A stretch of DNA of 64,000 bases from Haemophilus haemolyticus_L (GCF_003490595.1 NZ_QQGY01000003.1:124001-188000), one strand, 5' to 3'. Positions 1-9,642 are shown, counted from the stretch's first letter. Translations and numbers: made by a program. The notes: generated by a model from the sequence alone, not told the origin.

Positions 1-147
1 CAGCGCCAAGCACTGGAAAGTGAATATCGAAATTTGCAAGTGCAAGAAGCAACAGAAGGAGACAGTACTCGAGTCGAGTCTATTGCTGTTGGCACCTTAA
101 AAATGAAAACATTATCCCCAGAACAAGAAGTTGAAATTAGAGAATAA
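1..147 (+). CDS. ftsL: FtsL cell-division protein, 3' end only
   Basis: Partial gene cut by the window start. The open frame runs from base 1 to a TAA at 145-147 and gives 48 C-terminal residues. They are charged and would form the end of the periplasmic coiled coil of FtsL, a bitopic partner of FtsB and FtsQ that helps activate septal peptidoglycan synthesis by FtsW and FtsI. The identification rests mainly on position: the fragment sits 12 bp upstream of ftsI, where ftsL lies in every gammaproteobacterial dcw cluster. The sequence alone is too short and variable to be diagnostic. Confidence 0.85.
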   Translation, partial: QRQALESEYRNLQVQEATEGDSTRVESIAVGTLKMKTLSPEQEVEIRE

Positions 148-159
148 TAGGTAGAAAAG

Positions 160-1992
160 ATGGTTAAGTTCAATTCTTCTCGTAAATCAGGTAAAGCAAA
201 AAAAACAATTAGAAAATTGACCACACCTGAAACCGTAAAACATAACAAACAGAAAATTGTGTTTGAAAAATGTTTTATGCGTGTTCGTTATGGAGTTTCT
301 GCTTTTTTTATTTTGGCTGGTTTATGTGCTTTAGTTGCTCGTGCGGCTTATGTGCAGTCTGTTGATTCGAGTACCTTATCTGGAGAGGCTGATAAACGTT
401 CTTTGCGTAAAGATGAAGTGTTATCTGTGCGTGGTTCAATTTTAGATCGTAATGGTCAGCTTTTATCTGTAAGTGTACCGATGAATGCTGTGGTTGCAGA
501 TCCGAAAACCATGTTAAAAGAAAATGCACTTGCGGATAAAGAACGGATTACTGCTTTGGCCCAAGAATTGGGTATGAGCGAAAATGATTTGGTGAAAAAA
601 ATTGAGAAGAATTCCAAATCAGGTTATTTGTATTTGGCCCGTCAAGTAGAATCGAACAAGGCAGATTATATTCGTAAACTTAAGATTAAAGGTATTAATT
701 TAGAAACTGAGCATCGTCGTTTTTATCCTCGCGTAGAAGAAGCTGCGCATGTGGTGGGTTATACCGATATTGATGGAAACGGTATTGAGGGCATTGAGAA
801 AAGCTTTAATTCCATGCTTGTGGGTAAAGATGGTTCACGTACTGTTCGTAAAGATAAACGCGGAAATATCGTTGAACATATTGCGGATGAGAAAAAATAT
901 GATGCGCAAGATGTCACCTTGAGTATCGATGAAAAATTACAATCCATGGTATATCGTGAGATTAAAAAGGCGGTGTCTGATAATAATGCCGAGTCTGGTA
1001 CTGCGGTATTAGTCGATGTTCGAACCGGTGAAGTGTTGGCTATGGCTACTGCACCATCTTACAATCCAAACAATCGTGTCGGTGTGAAATCCGAGTTAAT
1101 GCGTAACCGCGCAATCACTGATACGTTTGAGCCAGGTTCTACTGTAAAACCTTTCGTAGTTTTAACCGCACTTCAACGCGGAGTAGTGCGCCGCGATGAA
1201 ATAATCAACACGGGATCATTCACCGTGAGCGGCAAAGAAATTGTGGACGTTGCACCTAGAGCACAACAAACGTTAGATGAGATTTTAATCAATTCGAGTA
1301 ACCGTGGTGTGACCCGCCTTGCATTGCGTATGCCACCTAGTGCATTGATGGAAACTTATCAAAATGCAGGTTTAAGTAAACCGACAGATTTAGGCTTGAT
1401 TGGTGAACAAGTTGGGATTTTGAACGCAAACCGTAAACGCTGGGCAGATATTGAACGTGCAACAGTCGCTTATGGTTACGGTATTACTGCGACACCTTTA
1501 CAAATAGCTAGAGCATATGCAACCCTTGGTAGTTTTGGTGTTTATCGCCCGCTTTCTATTACTAAAGTCGATCCGCCAGTCATTGGAAAACGTGTTTTCT
1601 CTGAAAAAATAACCAAAGATATCGTGGAGATTTTAGAGAAAGTAGCAATTAAAAATAAACGCGCAATGGTGGAAGGCTACCGTGTTGGTGTGAAAACAGG
1701 TACAGCGCGTAAGATTGAAAATGGTCACTATGTGAAGAAATATGTGGCATTTACTGCGGGTATTGCACCGATTAGTGACCCTCGTTATGCATTAGTGATT
1801 TTGATTAATGATCCAAAAGACGGTGAATATTATGGTGGTGCAGTCTCTGCGCCAGTATTCTCTAGCATTATGGGCTATGCTTTGCGTGCAAATGCTATTC
1901 CACAAGATGCTGAACCTGTTGAAAAAACAGCAACTAAAAGCGCAAAACGTATTGTATATGTTGGTGATCACAAGAATCAAAAAGTGAATTAA
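160..1992 (+). CDS. ftsI: Penicillin-binding protein 3, septal transpeptidase FtsI
   Basis: Class B PBP of 610 aa that crosslinks septal peptidoglycan in the periplasm together with FtsW. A basic cytoplasmic tail (1-40) and one membrane helix (about 45-65) are followed by the dimerisation domain and the transpeptidase domain. The three catalytic motifs sit where they do in H. influenzae PBP3: STVK at 327-330 (nucleophile Ser327), SSN at 379-381 and KTGT at 512-515. Several residues match substitutions known from beta-lactamase-negative ampicillin-resistant strains: Asn350, Ile377, Thr385, Glu490, Lys526, Ile547 and Ser569. Leu389 and Arg517 look wild type. The gene lies 9 bp upstream of murE in one transcription unit. 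The identification is firm; the resistance reading uses residue numbers remembered for strain Rd. Confidence 0.97.
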   Translation: MVKFNSSRKSGKAKKTIRKLTTPETVKHNKQKIVFEKCFMRVRYGVSAFFILAGLCALVARAAYVQSVDSSTLSGEADKRSLRKDEVLSVRGSILDRNGQLLSVSVPMNAVVADPKTMLKENALADKERITALAQELGMSENDLVKKIEKNSKSGYLYLARQVESNKADYIRKLKIKGINLETEHRRFYPRVEEAAHVVGYTDIDGNGIEGIEKSFNSMLVGKDGSRTVRKDKRGNIVEHIADEKKYDAQDVTLSIDEKLQSMVYREIKKAVSDNNAESGTAVLVDVRTGEVLAMATAPSYNPNNRVGVKSELMRNRAITDTFEPGSTVKPFVVLTALQRGVVRRDEIINTGSFTVSGKEIVDVAPRAQQTLDEILINSSNRGVTRLALRMPPSALMETYQNAGLSKPTDLGLIGEQVGILNANRKRWADIERATVAYGYGITATPLQIARAYATLGSFGVYRPLSITKVDPPVIGKRVFSEKITKDIVEILEKVAIKNKRAMVEGYRVGVKTGTARKIENGHYVKKYVAFTAGIAPISDPRYALVILINDPKDGEYYGGAVSAPVFSSIMGYALRANAIPQDAEPVEKTATKSAKRIVYVGDHKNQKVN

Positions 1993-2001
1993 GGAAAAAT
2001 T

Positions 2002-3468
2002 ATGAAAAAACTCACCGCACTTTTTAATTTGCCTCAATTAAAGAATGATATAGAACTCCATAATATGGTGTTGGATAGCCGTAAAGTTAAAGCAGGAGAT
2101 CTTTTTGTGGCGATAAAAGGTCATCAAGTTAATGGAAATCAATTTATTGATTCGGCTATTCATTCTGGTGCGAGTGCGGTGGTGTCTGAGACAGAATTAT
2201 CTGGCGAGCATTTAACTGTAGAGTTTATTGGGAATGTGCCAGTAGTTAAATATTATCAACTTGCGCGTCATCTTTCATCTTTGGCGGATGTTTTCTATGA
2301 TTCGCCTTCTAAAAAATTAACGCTTGTTGGTGTCACGGGGACAAATGGTAAAACCACTATTTCTCAATTATTAGCGCAATGGGCGGAGTTATTAGGTCAT
2401 CGTGCGGCTGTGATGGGGACTATTGGCAATGGCCTTTTAGGTCAAGTTGTCGAAGCCAAAAATACAACTGGCTCAGCAGTAGAAATCCAATCATCACTTT
2501 CCAGTTTTAAGCAAGCTGGCGCAGATTTTGCCTCTATTGAAGTTTCATCGCATGGTTTGGCACAACATCGTGTTGAGGCGCTGCGTTTTAAAGCAGGGAT
2601 TTTTACGAACTTAACACGTGATCATCTAGATTATCACCAAACTATGGAAAATTACGCTTCCGCTAAAAAACGCTTGTTCACAGAATTAGATACGCAAATT
2701 AAAGTGATTAATGCTGATGATGAGATTGGAAGCCAATGGTTAAGTGAATTACCTGATGCTATTGCGGTAAGTACGAGCGCTGACTTCCAATCAAACTCAC
2801 ATCAATGGATGAAGGCAACAAATATCCACTATCATGCTAAAGGCGCAGATATTACTTTTGAATCTAGCTGGGGTAATGGTGTATTGCATAGTCCATTAAT
2901 CGGTGCTTTCAATGTAAGCAATTTGTTATTGGTGATGACCACGTTATTATCATTTGGTTACCCATTGGGAAATTTACTCGCTACGGCGAAATCTTTGAAA
3001 GGAGTATGTGGAAGAATGGAAATGATTCAATATCCAAATAAACCAACAGTTATTGTAGATTATGCGCATACACCTGACGCACTAGAAAAAGCCTTGATGG
3101 CAGCACGTGAACATTGCCAAGGTGAGTTATGGTGTATTTTTGGCTGTGGTGGAGACCGCGATAGAGGCAAACGTCCATTAATGGCACAAGTTGCAGAGCA
3201 GTTTGCTGAAAAGGTGATTGTGACAAAAGATAATCCTAGAACAGAATCACAAAGCCAAATTGAATCAGATATTGTCGCCGGCTTTAAAAATATGGATAAA
3301 GTTGGCATTATTCCTGATAGAGAACAGGCCATTCAGTTTGCGATTGAAAGTGCGGTTGAAAATGATGTGATTTTAATTGCTGGCAAAGGCCATGAAAATT
3401 ATCAAATTATTGGCACTGAAATCGTGCATTTTTCCGACCAAGAAATTGCCCATGATTTTTTAAAATAA
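2002..3468 (+). CDS. murE: UDP-MurNAc-tripeptide ligase MurE
   Basis: Cytoplasmic ATP-dependent ligase (488 aa) that adds the third residue to UDP-MurNAc-L-Ala-D-Glu. The N-terminal UDP-binding domain (about 1-95) is followed by the Mur central domain with P-loop GTNGKTT (113-119) and the C-terminal domain. A DNPR motif near residue 408 is the signature of MurE enzymes that select meso-diaminopimelate rather than lysine, as expected for a Gram-negative cell. A start at 2002 follows a good AAGGAA ribosome site 9 bp after ftsI. An uptake-signal core lies within the first codons. murF follows after 13 bp. Confidence 0.96.
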   Translation: MKKLTALFNLPQLKNDIELHNMVLDSRKVKAGDLFVAIKGHQVNGNQFIDSAIHSGASAVVSETELSGEHLTVEFIGNVPVVKYYQLARHLSSLADVFYDSPSKKLTLVGVTGTNGKTTISQLLAQWAELLGHRAAVMGTIGNGLLGQVVEAKNTTGSAVEIQSSLSSFKQAGADFASIEVSSHGLAQHRVEALRFKAGIFTNLTRDHLDYHQTMENYASAKKRLFTELDTQIKVINADDEIGSQWLSELPDAIAVSTSADFQSNSHQWMKATNIHYHAKGADITFESSWGNGVLHSPLIGAFNVSNLLLVMTTLLSFGYPLGNLLATAKSLKGVCGRMEMIQYPNKPTVIVDYAHTPDALEKALMAAREHCQGELWCIFGCGGDRDRGKRPLMAQVAEQFAEKVIVTKDNPRTESQSQIESDIVAGFKNMDKVGIIPDREQAIQFAIESAVENDVILIAGKGHENYQIIGTEIVHFSDQEIAHDFLK

Positions 3469-3481
3469 TAACAATTAAATT

Positions 3482-4855
3482 ATGATTAAACTCTCTACTG
3501 AACAATTAGCACAGATTCTTCAAGCTAAATTAATTGGCGATAAAAATGTGCAAGTTGAAGATATTAATACAGATACCCGAAAAAGCGTATCAAATAGTTT
3601 ATTTTTTGCGTTGAAAGGTGAAAAGTTTGATGCTCACCAATATCTTGAACAAGCGGTAGCTCAAGGTGCGGTAGCCGTTGTTGTTCAGCAAGAAAATTCT
3701 TCCATTTCTGTTCCTCAGCTGGTGGTTAAGGATACTCGAATTGCTTTGGGCGAACTTGCAAAATGGTTACGCAAGAAAATAAATCCGCATACTGTTGCGA
3801 TGACAGGGTCTTCAGGTAAAACCACGGTAAAAGAAATGACGGCAAGTATTTTGCAACATACCGCGAGTGATTCAGACGCGGTACTTTTTACCAATGGTAA
3901 TTTTAATAACGATATTGGTGTGCCTTTAACCCTTCTTCGCTTAACAGAAAAACATCGTTTCGCCGTGATCGAACTTGGTGCAAATCATCGAGGTGAAATT
4001 GATTACACCACAAAATTAGCTCAACCTGATGCTGCATTGATTAATAATATTGCGCCTGCGCATTTAGAGGGCTTTGGTTCTTTAGAGGGCGTAGTGCAAG
4101 CTAAAGGTGAGATTTATCGTGGTTTAACATTGAATGGTGTAGCGATTATTAACTCTGAACATAATCATTTAAATGTTTGGCAAAAAGAAATCGGTGAACA
4201 TGAGATTCAATATTTCAACGGTAAAGATTATTCTGCAAAAAATATTCATCATACTGCCCAAGGTTCCACTTTTACACTTATTTCCCCACAAGGTGAAATT
4301 GAGATTAACTTACCTTATCTGGGGGAACATAATGTAAAAAATGCCTTGGCAGCGACCGCACTTGCAATGAATGTCGGTGCCACTCTTACCGATGTAAAAG
4401 CTGGGTTAGAACAACATTCACAAGTGAAAGGGCGTTTATTCCCAATTCAAGTAACGCCTAATTTATTGTTATTAGATGATACTTATAACGCAAATAAAGA
4501 TTCTCTCTGCGCGGCTATTGATGTCCTAAAAAGTTATGATGCTTTCCGTATTTTGTGTGTTGGTGATATGAAAGAGTTAGGGGAAAACTCTCTCTCTATC
4601 CACCGTGAAGTAGGACAACATGCCAACTCGGCAAATTTAGATTTAGTTTGTTCTTATGGCAATGAAAGTGCGGTTATTTCTGAGGCTGTTTCGGGTAAGC
4701 ATTTTACTGATAAGGTGGAAATGGTTGATTTTCTTGTGCCATTGATTGAAACCCAATTACAACAAAATAACAAAGTCGTAGTGCTAGGAAAAGGCTCGCG
4801 CTCAATGAAAATGGAAGATGTGATCTATTCATTAAAGGATAAAATTAAATGTTAG
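3482..4855 (+). CDS. murF: UDP-MurNAc-tripeptide:D-Ala-D-Ala ligase MurF
   Basis: Cytoplasmic ligase (457 aa) that attaches D-Ala-D-Ala to complete the UDP-MurNAc-pentapeptide. The Mur ligase layout is clear: an N-terminal domain to about residue 80, an ATP-binding central domain with P-loop GSSGKTT near residues 109-115, and a C-terminal domain containing the LDDTYNANKDS stretch typical of MurF. It overlaps mraY by 7 bp, so the two are probably translationally coupled. The dipeptide substrate is made by the Ddl encoded further down the same cluster. Confidence 0.96.
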   Translation: MIKLSTEQLAQILQAKLIGDKNVQVEDINTDTRKSVSNSLFFALKGEKFDAHQYLEQAVAQGAVAVVVQQENSSISVPQLVVKDTRIALGELAKWLRKKINPHTVAMTGSSGKTTVKEMTASILQHTASDSDAVLFTNGNFNNDIGVPLTLLRLTEKHRFAVIELGANHRGEIDYTTKLAQPDAALINNIAPAHLEGFGSLEGVVQAKGEIYRGLTLNGVAIINSEHNHLNVWQKEIGEHEIQYFNGKDYSAKNIHHTAQGSTFTLISPQGEIEINLPYLGEHNVKNALAATALAMNVGATLTDVKAGLEQHSQVKGRLFPIQVTPNLLLLDDTYNANKDSLCAAIDVLKSYDAFRILCVGDMKELGENSLSIHREVGQHANSANLDLVCSYGNESAVISEAVSGKHFTDKVEMVDFLVPLIETQLQQNNKVVVLGKGSRSMKMEDVIYSLKDKIKC

Positions 4856-5931
4856 TCTGGCTTGCTGAATATCTTGTTCGTTATGAAACCGCATTTAATG
4901 CGATTTCTTATATTACCGTCCGTGCAATTCTTGCATTATTAACCGCACTTTTTATTTCACTTTGGATTGGCCCAAAAGTGATCAAACGTTTACAGATCTT
5001 AAAATTTGGTCAAGAAGTGCGAAATGATGGTCCTGAAAGTCATTTTGCCAAAAAAGGCACCCCTACTATGGGCGGTGTGATGATTTTATTCTCTATTGGA
5101 GTAAGTACGTTATTATGGGCAAATCTTGCTAATCCTTATATTTGGGTTTGTTTATTTGTATTATTTGGATACGGTGCAATTGGTTTTGTGGATGATTTCC
5201 GTAAAATTACCCGTAAAAATACAGATGGTTTGATTGCGCGTTGGAAATATTTCTGGATGTCTGTTGTGGCATTAGTGGCAATCCTTTGGCTTTATTGGCT
5301 TGGCCACGACACTGATGCCACCCGTTTAGTGATTCCATTCTTTAAAGACATTATGCCTCAATTAGGTTTGTTCTATATTGTGTTGTCTTATTTTGTGATT
5401 GTTGGAACCGGTAATGCGGTGAATTTAACAGATGGTTTGGATGGATTGGCGATTATGCCAACCGCGCTTGTCGCAGGCGCGTTTGCCTTAATTGCATGGG
5501 CAACGGGTAACGTGAATTTCGCAGAATACTTGCACATCCCATACATTAAATATAGTTCTGAGGTGGTTGTATTTTGTACCGCCATCGTTGGTGCAGGGTT
5601 AGGATTCTTATGGTTCAATACTTATCCCGCACAAGTCTTTATGGGCGATGTAGGTTCTCTTGCATTAGGTGGAGCACTTGGTGTCGTGGCGATCCTAGTT
5701 CGTCAGGAATTTTTACTTGTGATAATGGGCGGAGTATTTGTTGTTGAAGCGCTCTCTGTTATTTTGCAAGTAGGGTCTTATAAGTTACGCAAACAACGCA
5801 TTTTTAGAATGGCACCGATTCACCACCATTTTGAATTGAAGGGATGGCCAGAGCCAAGAGTGATTATTCGGTTTTGGATTATTTCCTTAATGTTGGTGTT
5901 GATGGGATTGGTCACCTTGAAGTTGCGTTAA
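4849..5931 (+). CDS. mraY: Phospho-MurNAc-pentapeptide transferase MraY
   Basis: Polytopic inner-membrane enzyme (360 aa) that transfers phospho-MurNAc-pentapeptide onto undecaprenyl phosphate to give lipid I. About ten hydrophobic helices can be read. Family motifs are present: PTMGG near residue 73, DDFRK near 120 (catalytic Asp pair), NLTDGLDGL near 190, and the histidine-rich APIHHHFE loop near 324. Its ATG lies inside the last codons of murF. Unlike most cluster junctions, the gap to murD is 123 bp and carries a hairpin with a T run. Confidence 0.97.
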   Translation: MLVWLAEYLVRYETAFNAISYITVRAILALLTALFISLWIGPKVIKRLQILKFGQEVRNDGPESHFAKKGTPTMGGVMILFSIGVSTLLWANLANPYIWVCLFVLFGYGAIGFVDDFRKITRKNTDGLIARWKYFWMSVVALVAILWLYWLGHDTDATRLVIPFFKDIMPQLGLFYIVLSYFVIVGTGNAVNLTDGLDGLAIMPTALVAGAFALIAWATGNVNFAEYLHIPYIKYSSEVVVFCTAIVGAGLGFLWFNTYPAQVFMGDVGSLALGGALGVVAILVRQEFLLVIMGGVFVVEALSVILQVGSYKLRKQRIFRMAPIHHHFELKGWPEPRVIIRFWIISLMLVLMGLVTLKLR

Positions 5932-5943
5932 TGAATATAGCTA

Positions 5944-5981
5944 GGTTCGCTCTTTCAGTTTTTGAAAGGGCGACCTTTTTT
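5944..5981 (+). terminator. Hairpin with T tract between mraY and murD
   Basis: GGTTCGCTCTTTC and GAAAGGGCGACC form an imperfect stem around an AGTTTTT loop, followed directly by TTTTTT. It has the form of an intrinsic terminator in the middle of the dcw cluster. It may act as an attenuator or partial terminator, because murD and the genes after it need continued transcription or a second promoter. Confidence 0.65.
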
Positions 5982-6054
5982 ACGTTAGTAAAGGAAATTT
6001 ATATTTCCATTGATAATATAATTTTAAAATTTATAGCAATTAAGAAGAAAGAAA

Positions 6055-7368
6055 ATGAACGCCTATCAAAACAAAAATATTACTATCATCGGGCTTGGCA
6101 AAACAGGTCTTTCTTGCGTGGATTATCTCTTATCCCAACAGGCTAATATTCGTGTGATTGATACCCGAAAAAATCCTACTGGTGTTGATAAACTTCCTCA
6201 AAATATCCCTCTTCATACTGGTAGTTTAAATCAGGAATGGTTACTTGAAAGCGATATTATTGTTATCAGTCCAGGGCTTGCGGTAAAAACACCTGAAATT
6301 CAAACCGCACTTAAAGCCGGCGTAGAAGTAATCGGTGATATTGAATTATTTTGCCGCGCGGCGACGAAGCCAATTGTGGGAATTACCGGTTCAAATGGAA
6401 AAAGTACCGTAACTACTTTAGTTTATGAAATGGCGAAAGCTGCTGGCGTGAAAGTTGGTATGGGCGGCAATATTGGAATTCCAGCTTTGTCATTATTGAA
6501 TGAAGATTGTGAACTTTATGTATTAGAGCTGTCTAGTTTTCAGCTTGAAACAACTTATAGCTTAAAAGCTGCGGCTGCAACTGTCTTGAACGTAACTGAA
6601 GATCATATGGATCGTTATGTGGATTTAGAAGATTATCGCCAAGCAAAATTACGCATTTATCATAATGCTGAGGTCGGCGTTTTGAATAATGAGGATACGC
6701 TGACTTTTGGTGAAGGTGAAAATCAAGCGAAACAAAACGTTTCTTTTGCGGAAAATACAGCAGATTATTGGCTAAAAACGGAAAACGGCAAGCAATACTT
6801 AATGGCAAAAGATGAAGTAATTTTGCCTTGTGAAGAAGCAACATTAGTCGGTCGCCATAATTATATGAATATTTTGGCGGCAACGGCATTGGCACAAGCT
6901 GTCGGTATTAATTTAGATTCAATTCGTACCGCACTTCGTCATTTCAAAGGGTTAGATCATCGTTTTCAATTAGCGCATCAAGCTAATGGTATCCGTTGGA
7001 TTAATGACTCTAAAGCAACAAATGTGGGGAGTACAGTTGCCGCATTAGCAGGCCTTTATGTGGAAGGCAAATTGCACTTGTTGTTAGGCGGTGATGGAAA
7101 AGGGGCTGATTTTTCAGAATTAGCTGACTTAATTAATCAACCACACATTATTTGTTATTGTTTTGGTCGAGATGGTGCGCAACTTGCTAAGCTTTCATCG
7201 CAAAGTTATTTGTTTGATACAATGGAGCAAGCGATAGAATTTTTACGCCCAACATTGCAAAGCGGAGATATGGTATTATTGTCGCCAGCTTGTGCAAGCC
7301 TAGATCAGTTTGCCTCTTTTGAAAAGCGCGGTGAAGAATTTACTCGTTTAGCTCAATATTCAGCCTAA
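6055..7368 (+). CDS. murD: UDP-MurNAc-L-alanine:D-glutamate ligase MurD
   Basis: Cytoplasmic ligase (437 aa) that adds D-glutamate to UDP-MurNAc-L-Ala, using ATP. The N-terminal Rossmann-like domain starts with the IIGLGKTG stretch. The P-loop GSNGKST is near residues 110-116, and the C-terminal domain has the NDSKATN motif near residue 319 and LLSPACASLDQF near residue 409. The ATG at 6055 was chosen because it follows AAGAAAGAAA and begins the conserved domain; a reading frame that starts inside mraY is only an overlap artefact. ftsW follows after 22 bp. Confidence 0.96.
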   Translation: MNAYQNKNITIIGLGKTGLSCVDYLLSQQANIRVIDTRKNPTGVDKLPQNIPLHTGSLNQEWLLESDIIVISPGLAVKTPEIQTALKAGVEVIGDIELFCRAATKPIVGITGSNGKSTVTTLVYEMAKAAGVKVGMGGNIGIPALSLLNEDCELYVLELSSFQLETTYSLKAAAATVLNVTEDHMDRYVDLEDYRQAKLRIYHNAEVGVLNNEDTLTFGEGENQAKQNVSFAENTADYWLKTENGKQYLMAKDEVILPCEEATLVGRHNYMNILAATALAQAVGINLDSIRTALRHFKGLDHRFQLAHQANGIRWINDSKATNVGSTVAALAGLYVEGKLHLLLGGDGKGADFSELADLINQPHIICYCFGRDGAQLAKLSSQSYLFDTMEQAIEFLRPTLQSGDMVLLSPACASLDQFASFEKRGEEFTRLAQYSA

Positions 7369-7390
7369 TTTAGTCATTAATAAAAATAAG

Positions 7391-8575
7391 ATGGAATTTT
7401 TACAAAACATCAAAAAAAATTACGATGAATGGACACGCATCACACCGCAAGGTTTGCTGTATGATCGTGCGCTATTTTGGTTATTTGTTATTTTGCTTTT
7501 AATTGGTTTAGTGGCAGTAACATCTGCATCTATTCCTTATAGCTCTCGTTTATTTAATGATCCTTTTTACTTTGCAAAACGCGATGCTTTTTATGTATTT
7601 CTTTCTTTAGCGACTTGTTATGCCATGTTGTATATTCCAACTGAAAAGTTGGAAAAATGGAATGTAAATATTTTCTGGGCAGCCGTGGTTTTATTGATAG
7701 CCGTATTATTTATCGGTACATCAGTGAATGGTGCTAAACGTTGGATTTCATTGGGGATTTTGAATTTTCAGCCAGCTGAATTTGCGAAGCTGGCACTGAC
7801 TTGTTTCTTGGCAAGCTACTTTACTCGTCGTTATGATGAGGTTCGAGGTAGAAAATTTAGTGCGATAAAACCCTTTATTGTGATGGGCGTAATGGGGATG
7901 TTCCTATTAGTTCAGCCTGATATGGGAAGTACAGTTGTACTGTTTGTTATTACTTTCGGTATGCTATTTATCGTTGGTGCGCACTTTTTCCAATTTATTT
8001 TACTTGGTGCAACAGGTGTAATTCTTGGCGCTTGGTTAATCATCTCTGCTTCTTATCGTTTAAAACGTTTCACTGGTTTTTTAGATCCATTTAAAGACCC
8101 TTATGGTACAGGCTTCCAATTAACGAACTCTCTTATGGCATTTGGTCGTGGAGAAATAACGGGGGAAGGGTTAGGTAATTCAATTCAAAAACTAGATTAT
8201 TTACCTGAAGCGCATACTGACTTTATCATGGCGATTATTGGTGAAGAGTTTGGCTTTATAGGCATTTTAATTGTTGTTATTTTACTCGGCTTGCTTGTAT
8301 TTCGTGCGTTGAAGATCGGAAAGGAATCTTTAATGTTAGAACAACGTTTTAGAGGATTTTTAGCGTTAGGCATTGGCTTTTGGATTTTCTTCCAAGGCTT
8401 TGTTAATTTAGGTATGGCGCTTGGAATGTTGCCGACTAAAGGTTTAACCTTTCCACTCGTGAGTTATGGTGGTTCGAGTATTATTATTATGTCAGCGACT
8501 ATTGGCATTTTATTACGTATTGATCACGAAAACCGTTTACTTCGCGCAGGTCAAGCACGCCTACGCGATGATTAG
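7391..8575 (+). CDS. ftsW: Septal peptidoglycan glycosyltransferase FtsW
   Basis: SEDS-family integral membrane protein (394 aa) that polymerises lipid II at the septum in complex with FtsI. Roughly ten transmembrane helices can be read, with a short cytoplasmic N-terminus. Family hallmarks include the QPDMGS stretch near residue 174, the loop with GEGLGNS and the EAHTDFIMAIIGEE segment near 270-285, and the terminal LPTKGLTFPLVSYGGSS segment. It is 11 bp from murG and 22 bp from murD, in a continuous operon with its partner ftsI upstream. Confidence 0.96.
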   Translation: MEFLQNIKKNYDEWTRITPQGLLYDRALFWLFVILLLIGLVAVTSASIPYSSRLFNDPFYFAKRDAFYVFLSLATCYAMLYIPTEKLEKWNVNIFWAAVVLLIAVLFIGTSVNGAKRWISLGILNFQPAEFAKLALTCFLASYFTRRYDEVRGRKFSAIKPFIVMGVMGMFLLVQPDMGSTVVLFVITFGMLFIVGAHFFQFILLGATGVILGAWLIISASYRLKRFTGFLDPFKDPYGTGFQLTNSLMAFGRGEITGEGLGNSIQKLDYLPEAHTDFIMAIIGEEFGFIGILIVVILLGLLVFRALKIGKESLMLEQRFRGFLALGIGFWIFFQGFVNLGMALGMLPTKGLTFPLVSYGGSSIIIMSATIGILLRIDHENRLLRAGQARLRDD

Positions 8576-8586
8576 AGATAAAGAAG

Positions 8587-9642
8587 ATGAAAAATAAAAA
8601 ATTATTAGTAATGGCTGGTGGAACTGGCGGTCATGTTTTTCCAGCGATAGCTGTGGCCCAATTTTTACAAAAACAAGGATGGGATATTTGCTGGTTAGGT
8701 ACGAAAGATCGAATGGAGGCCCACCTTGTACCAAAATATGGAATCCCGATTAGATTTATCCAAATTTCGGGTTTGCGTGGTAAAGGTATAAAAGCTTTAT
8801 TAAGTGCTCCTTTTGCTATTTTCCGTGCCGTGTTGCAAGCAAAAAAAATTATTCAAGAAGAAAAGCCTGACGCTGTACTTGGAATGGGGGGATATGTTTC
8901 AGGCCCTGGTGGTATTGCTGCAAAACTTTGTGGTGTCCCGATAATTTTACATGAACAAAATGCGATAGCGGGTTTAACGAATAAATGGTTAGCTAAAATT
9001 GCAACTCGTGTATTGCAAGCATTTCCAAGTGCTTTTCCTCATGCTGAAGTTGTAGGAAATCCAGTTCGAGAAGATTTATTTAAGATACCATATCCTGAAG
9101 TTCGTTTTGCGGGGCGTGAGGAAAAATTACGTGTCTTAGTGGTCGGTGGTAGCCAAGGCGCGAGAGTGCTTAATCATACTTTACCTAAAGTAGTCGCCCA
9201 ACTTGCAGATAAATTATACGTTCGTCATCAAGTAGGTAAAGGTGCGGTAGAAGAAGTTACCAAACTTTATGGTGAGAATTCAGAACAAGTTAAAATAACA
9301 GAATTTATTGATGATATGGCTGAGGCTTATGCTTGGGCTGATGTTATAATTTGCCGTTCTGGCGCATTAACTGTATGTGAAATTGCGGCAGTTGGCGTTG
9401 CAGCTATTTTTGTACCTTTTCAACATAAAGATCGTCAACAATATTTGAATGCGAAATATTTGGCTGATGTGGGGGCTGCAAAGATTGTAGAACAGGCAGA
9501 TTTAACGCCTGAAATTCTGGTGAATTATTTAAAAAACTTTACTCGTGAAAATTTATTACAAATGGCTGAGAAAGCGAAAGCAATGTCGACCCCTCTCTCT
9601 GCACAGCGAGTTGCTGAGGTTATTATAGAACATTCAAACTAA
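8587..9642 (+). CDS. murG: Lipid II synthase MurG
   Basis: Membrane-associated GT-B glycosyltransferase (351 aa) that transfers GlcNAc from UDP-GlcNAc to lipid I. The N-terminal glycine-rich loop GGTGGH (residues 12-17), the HEQNAIAG motif near 125, the second glycine loop GGSQGAR near 187, and the CRSGALTVCE acceptor region near 257 are all present and in order. The product, lipid II, feeds FtsW and FtsI encoded nearby. Confidence 0.97.
   Translation: MKNKKLLVMAGGTGGHVFPAIAVAQFLQKQGWDICWLGTKDRMEAHLVPKYGIPIRFIQISGLRGKGIKALLSAPFAIFRAVLQAKKIIQEEKPDAVLGMGGYVSGPGGIAAKLCGVPIILHEQNAIAGLTNKWLAKIATRVLQAFPSAFPHAEVVGNPVREDLFKIPYPEVRFAGREEKLRVLVVGGSQGARVLNHTLPKVVAQLADKLYVRHQVGKGAVEEVTKLYGENSEQVKITEFIDDMAEAYAWADVIICRSGALTVCEIAAVGVAAIFVPFQHKDRQQYLNAKYLADVGAAKIVEQADLTPEILVNYLKNFTRENLLQMAEKAKAMSTPLSAQRVAEVIIEHSN

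Noticed and set aside
4849..4855. Frameshift between murF and mraY
   Set aside because: The 7-bp overlap is the normal arrangement and both proteins are full length.
5844..6146. 100-aa open frame across the mraY-murD gap
   Set aside because: It reads mraY and murD codons out of frame, has no ribosome site and no recognisable domain.
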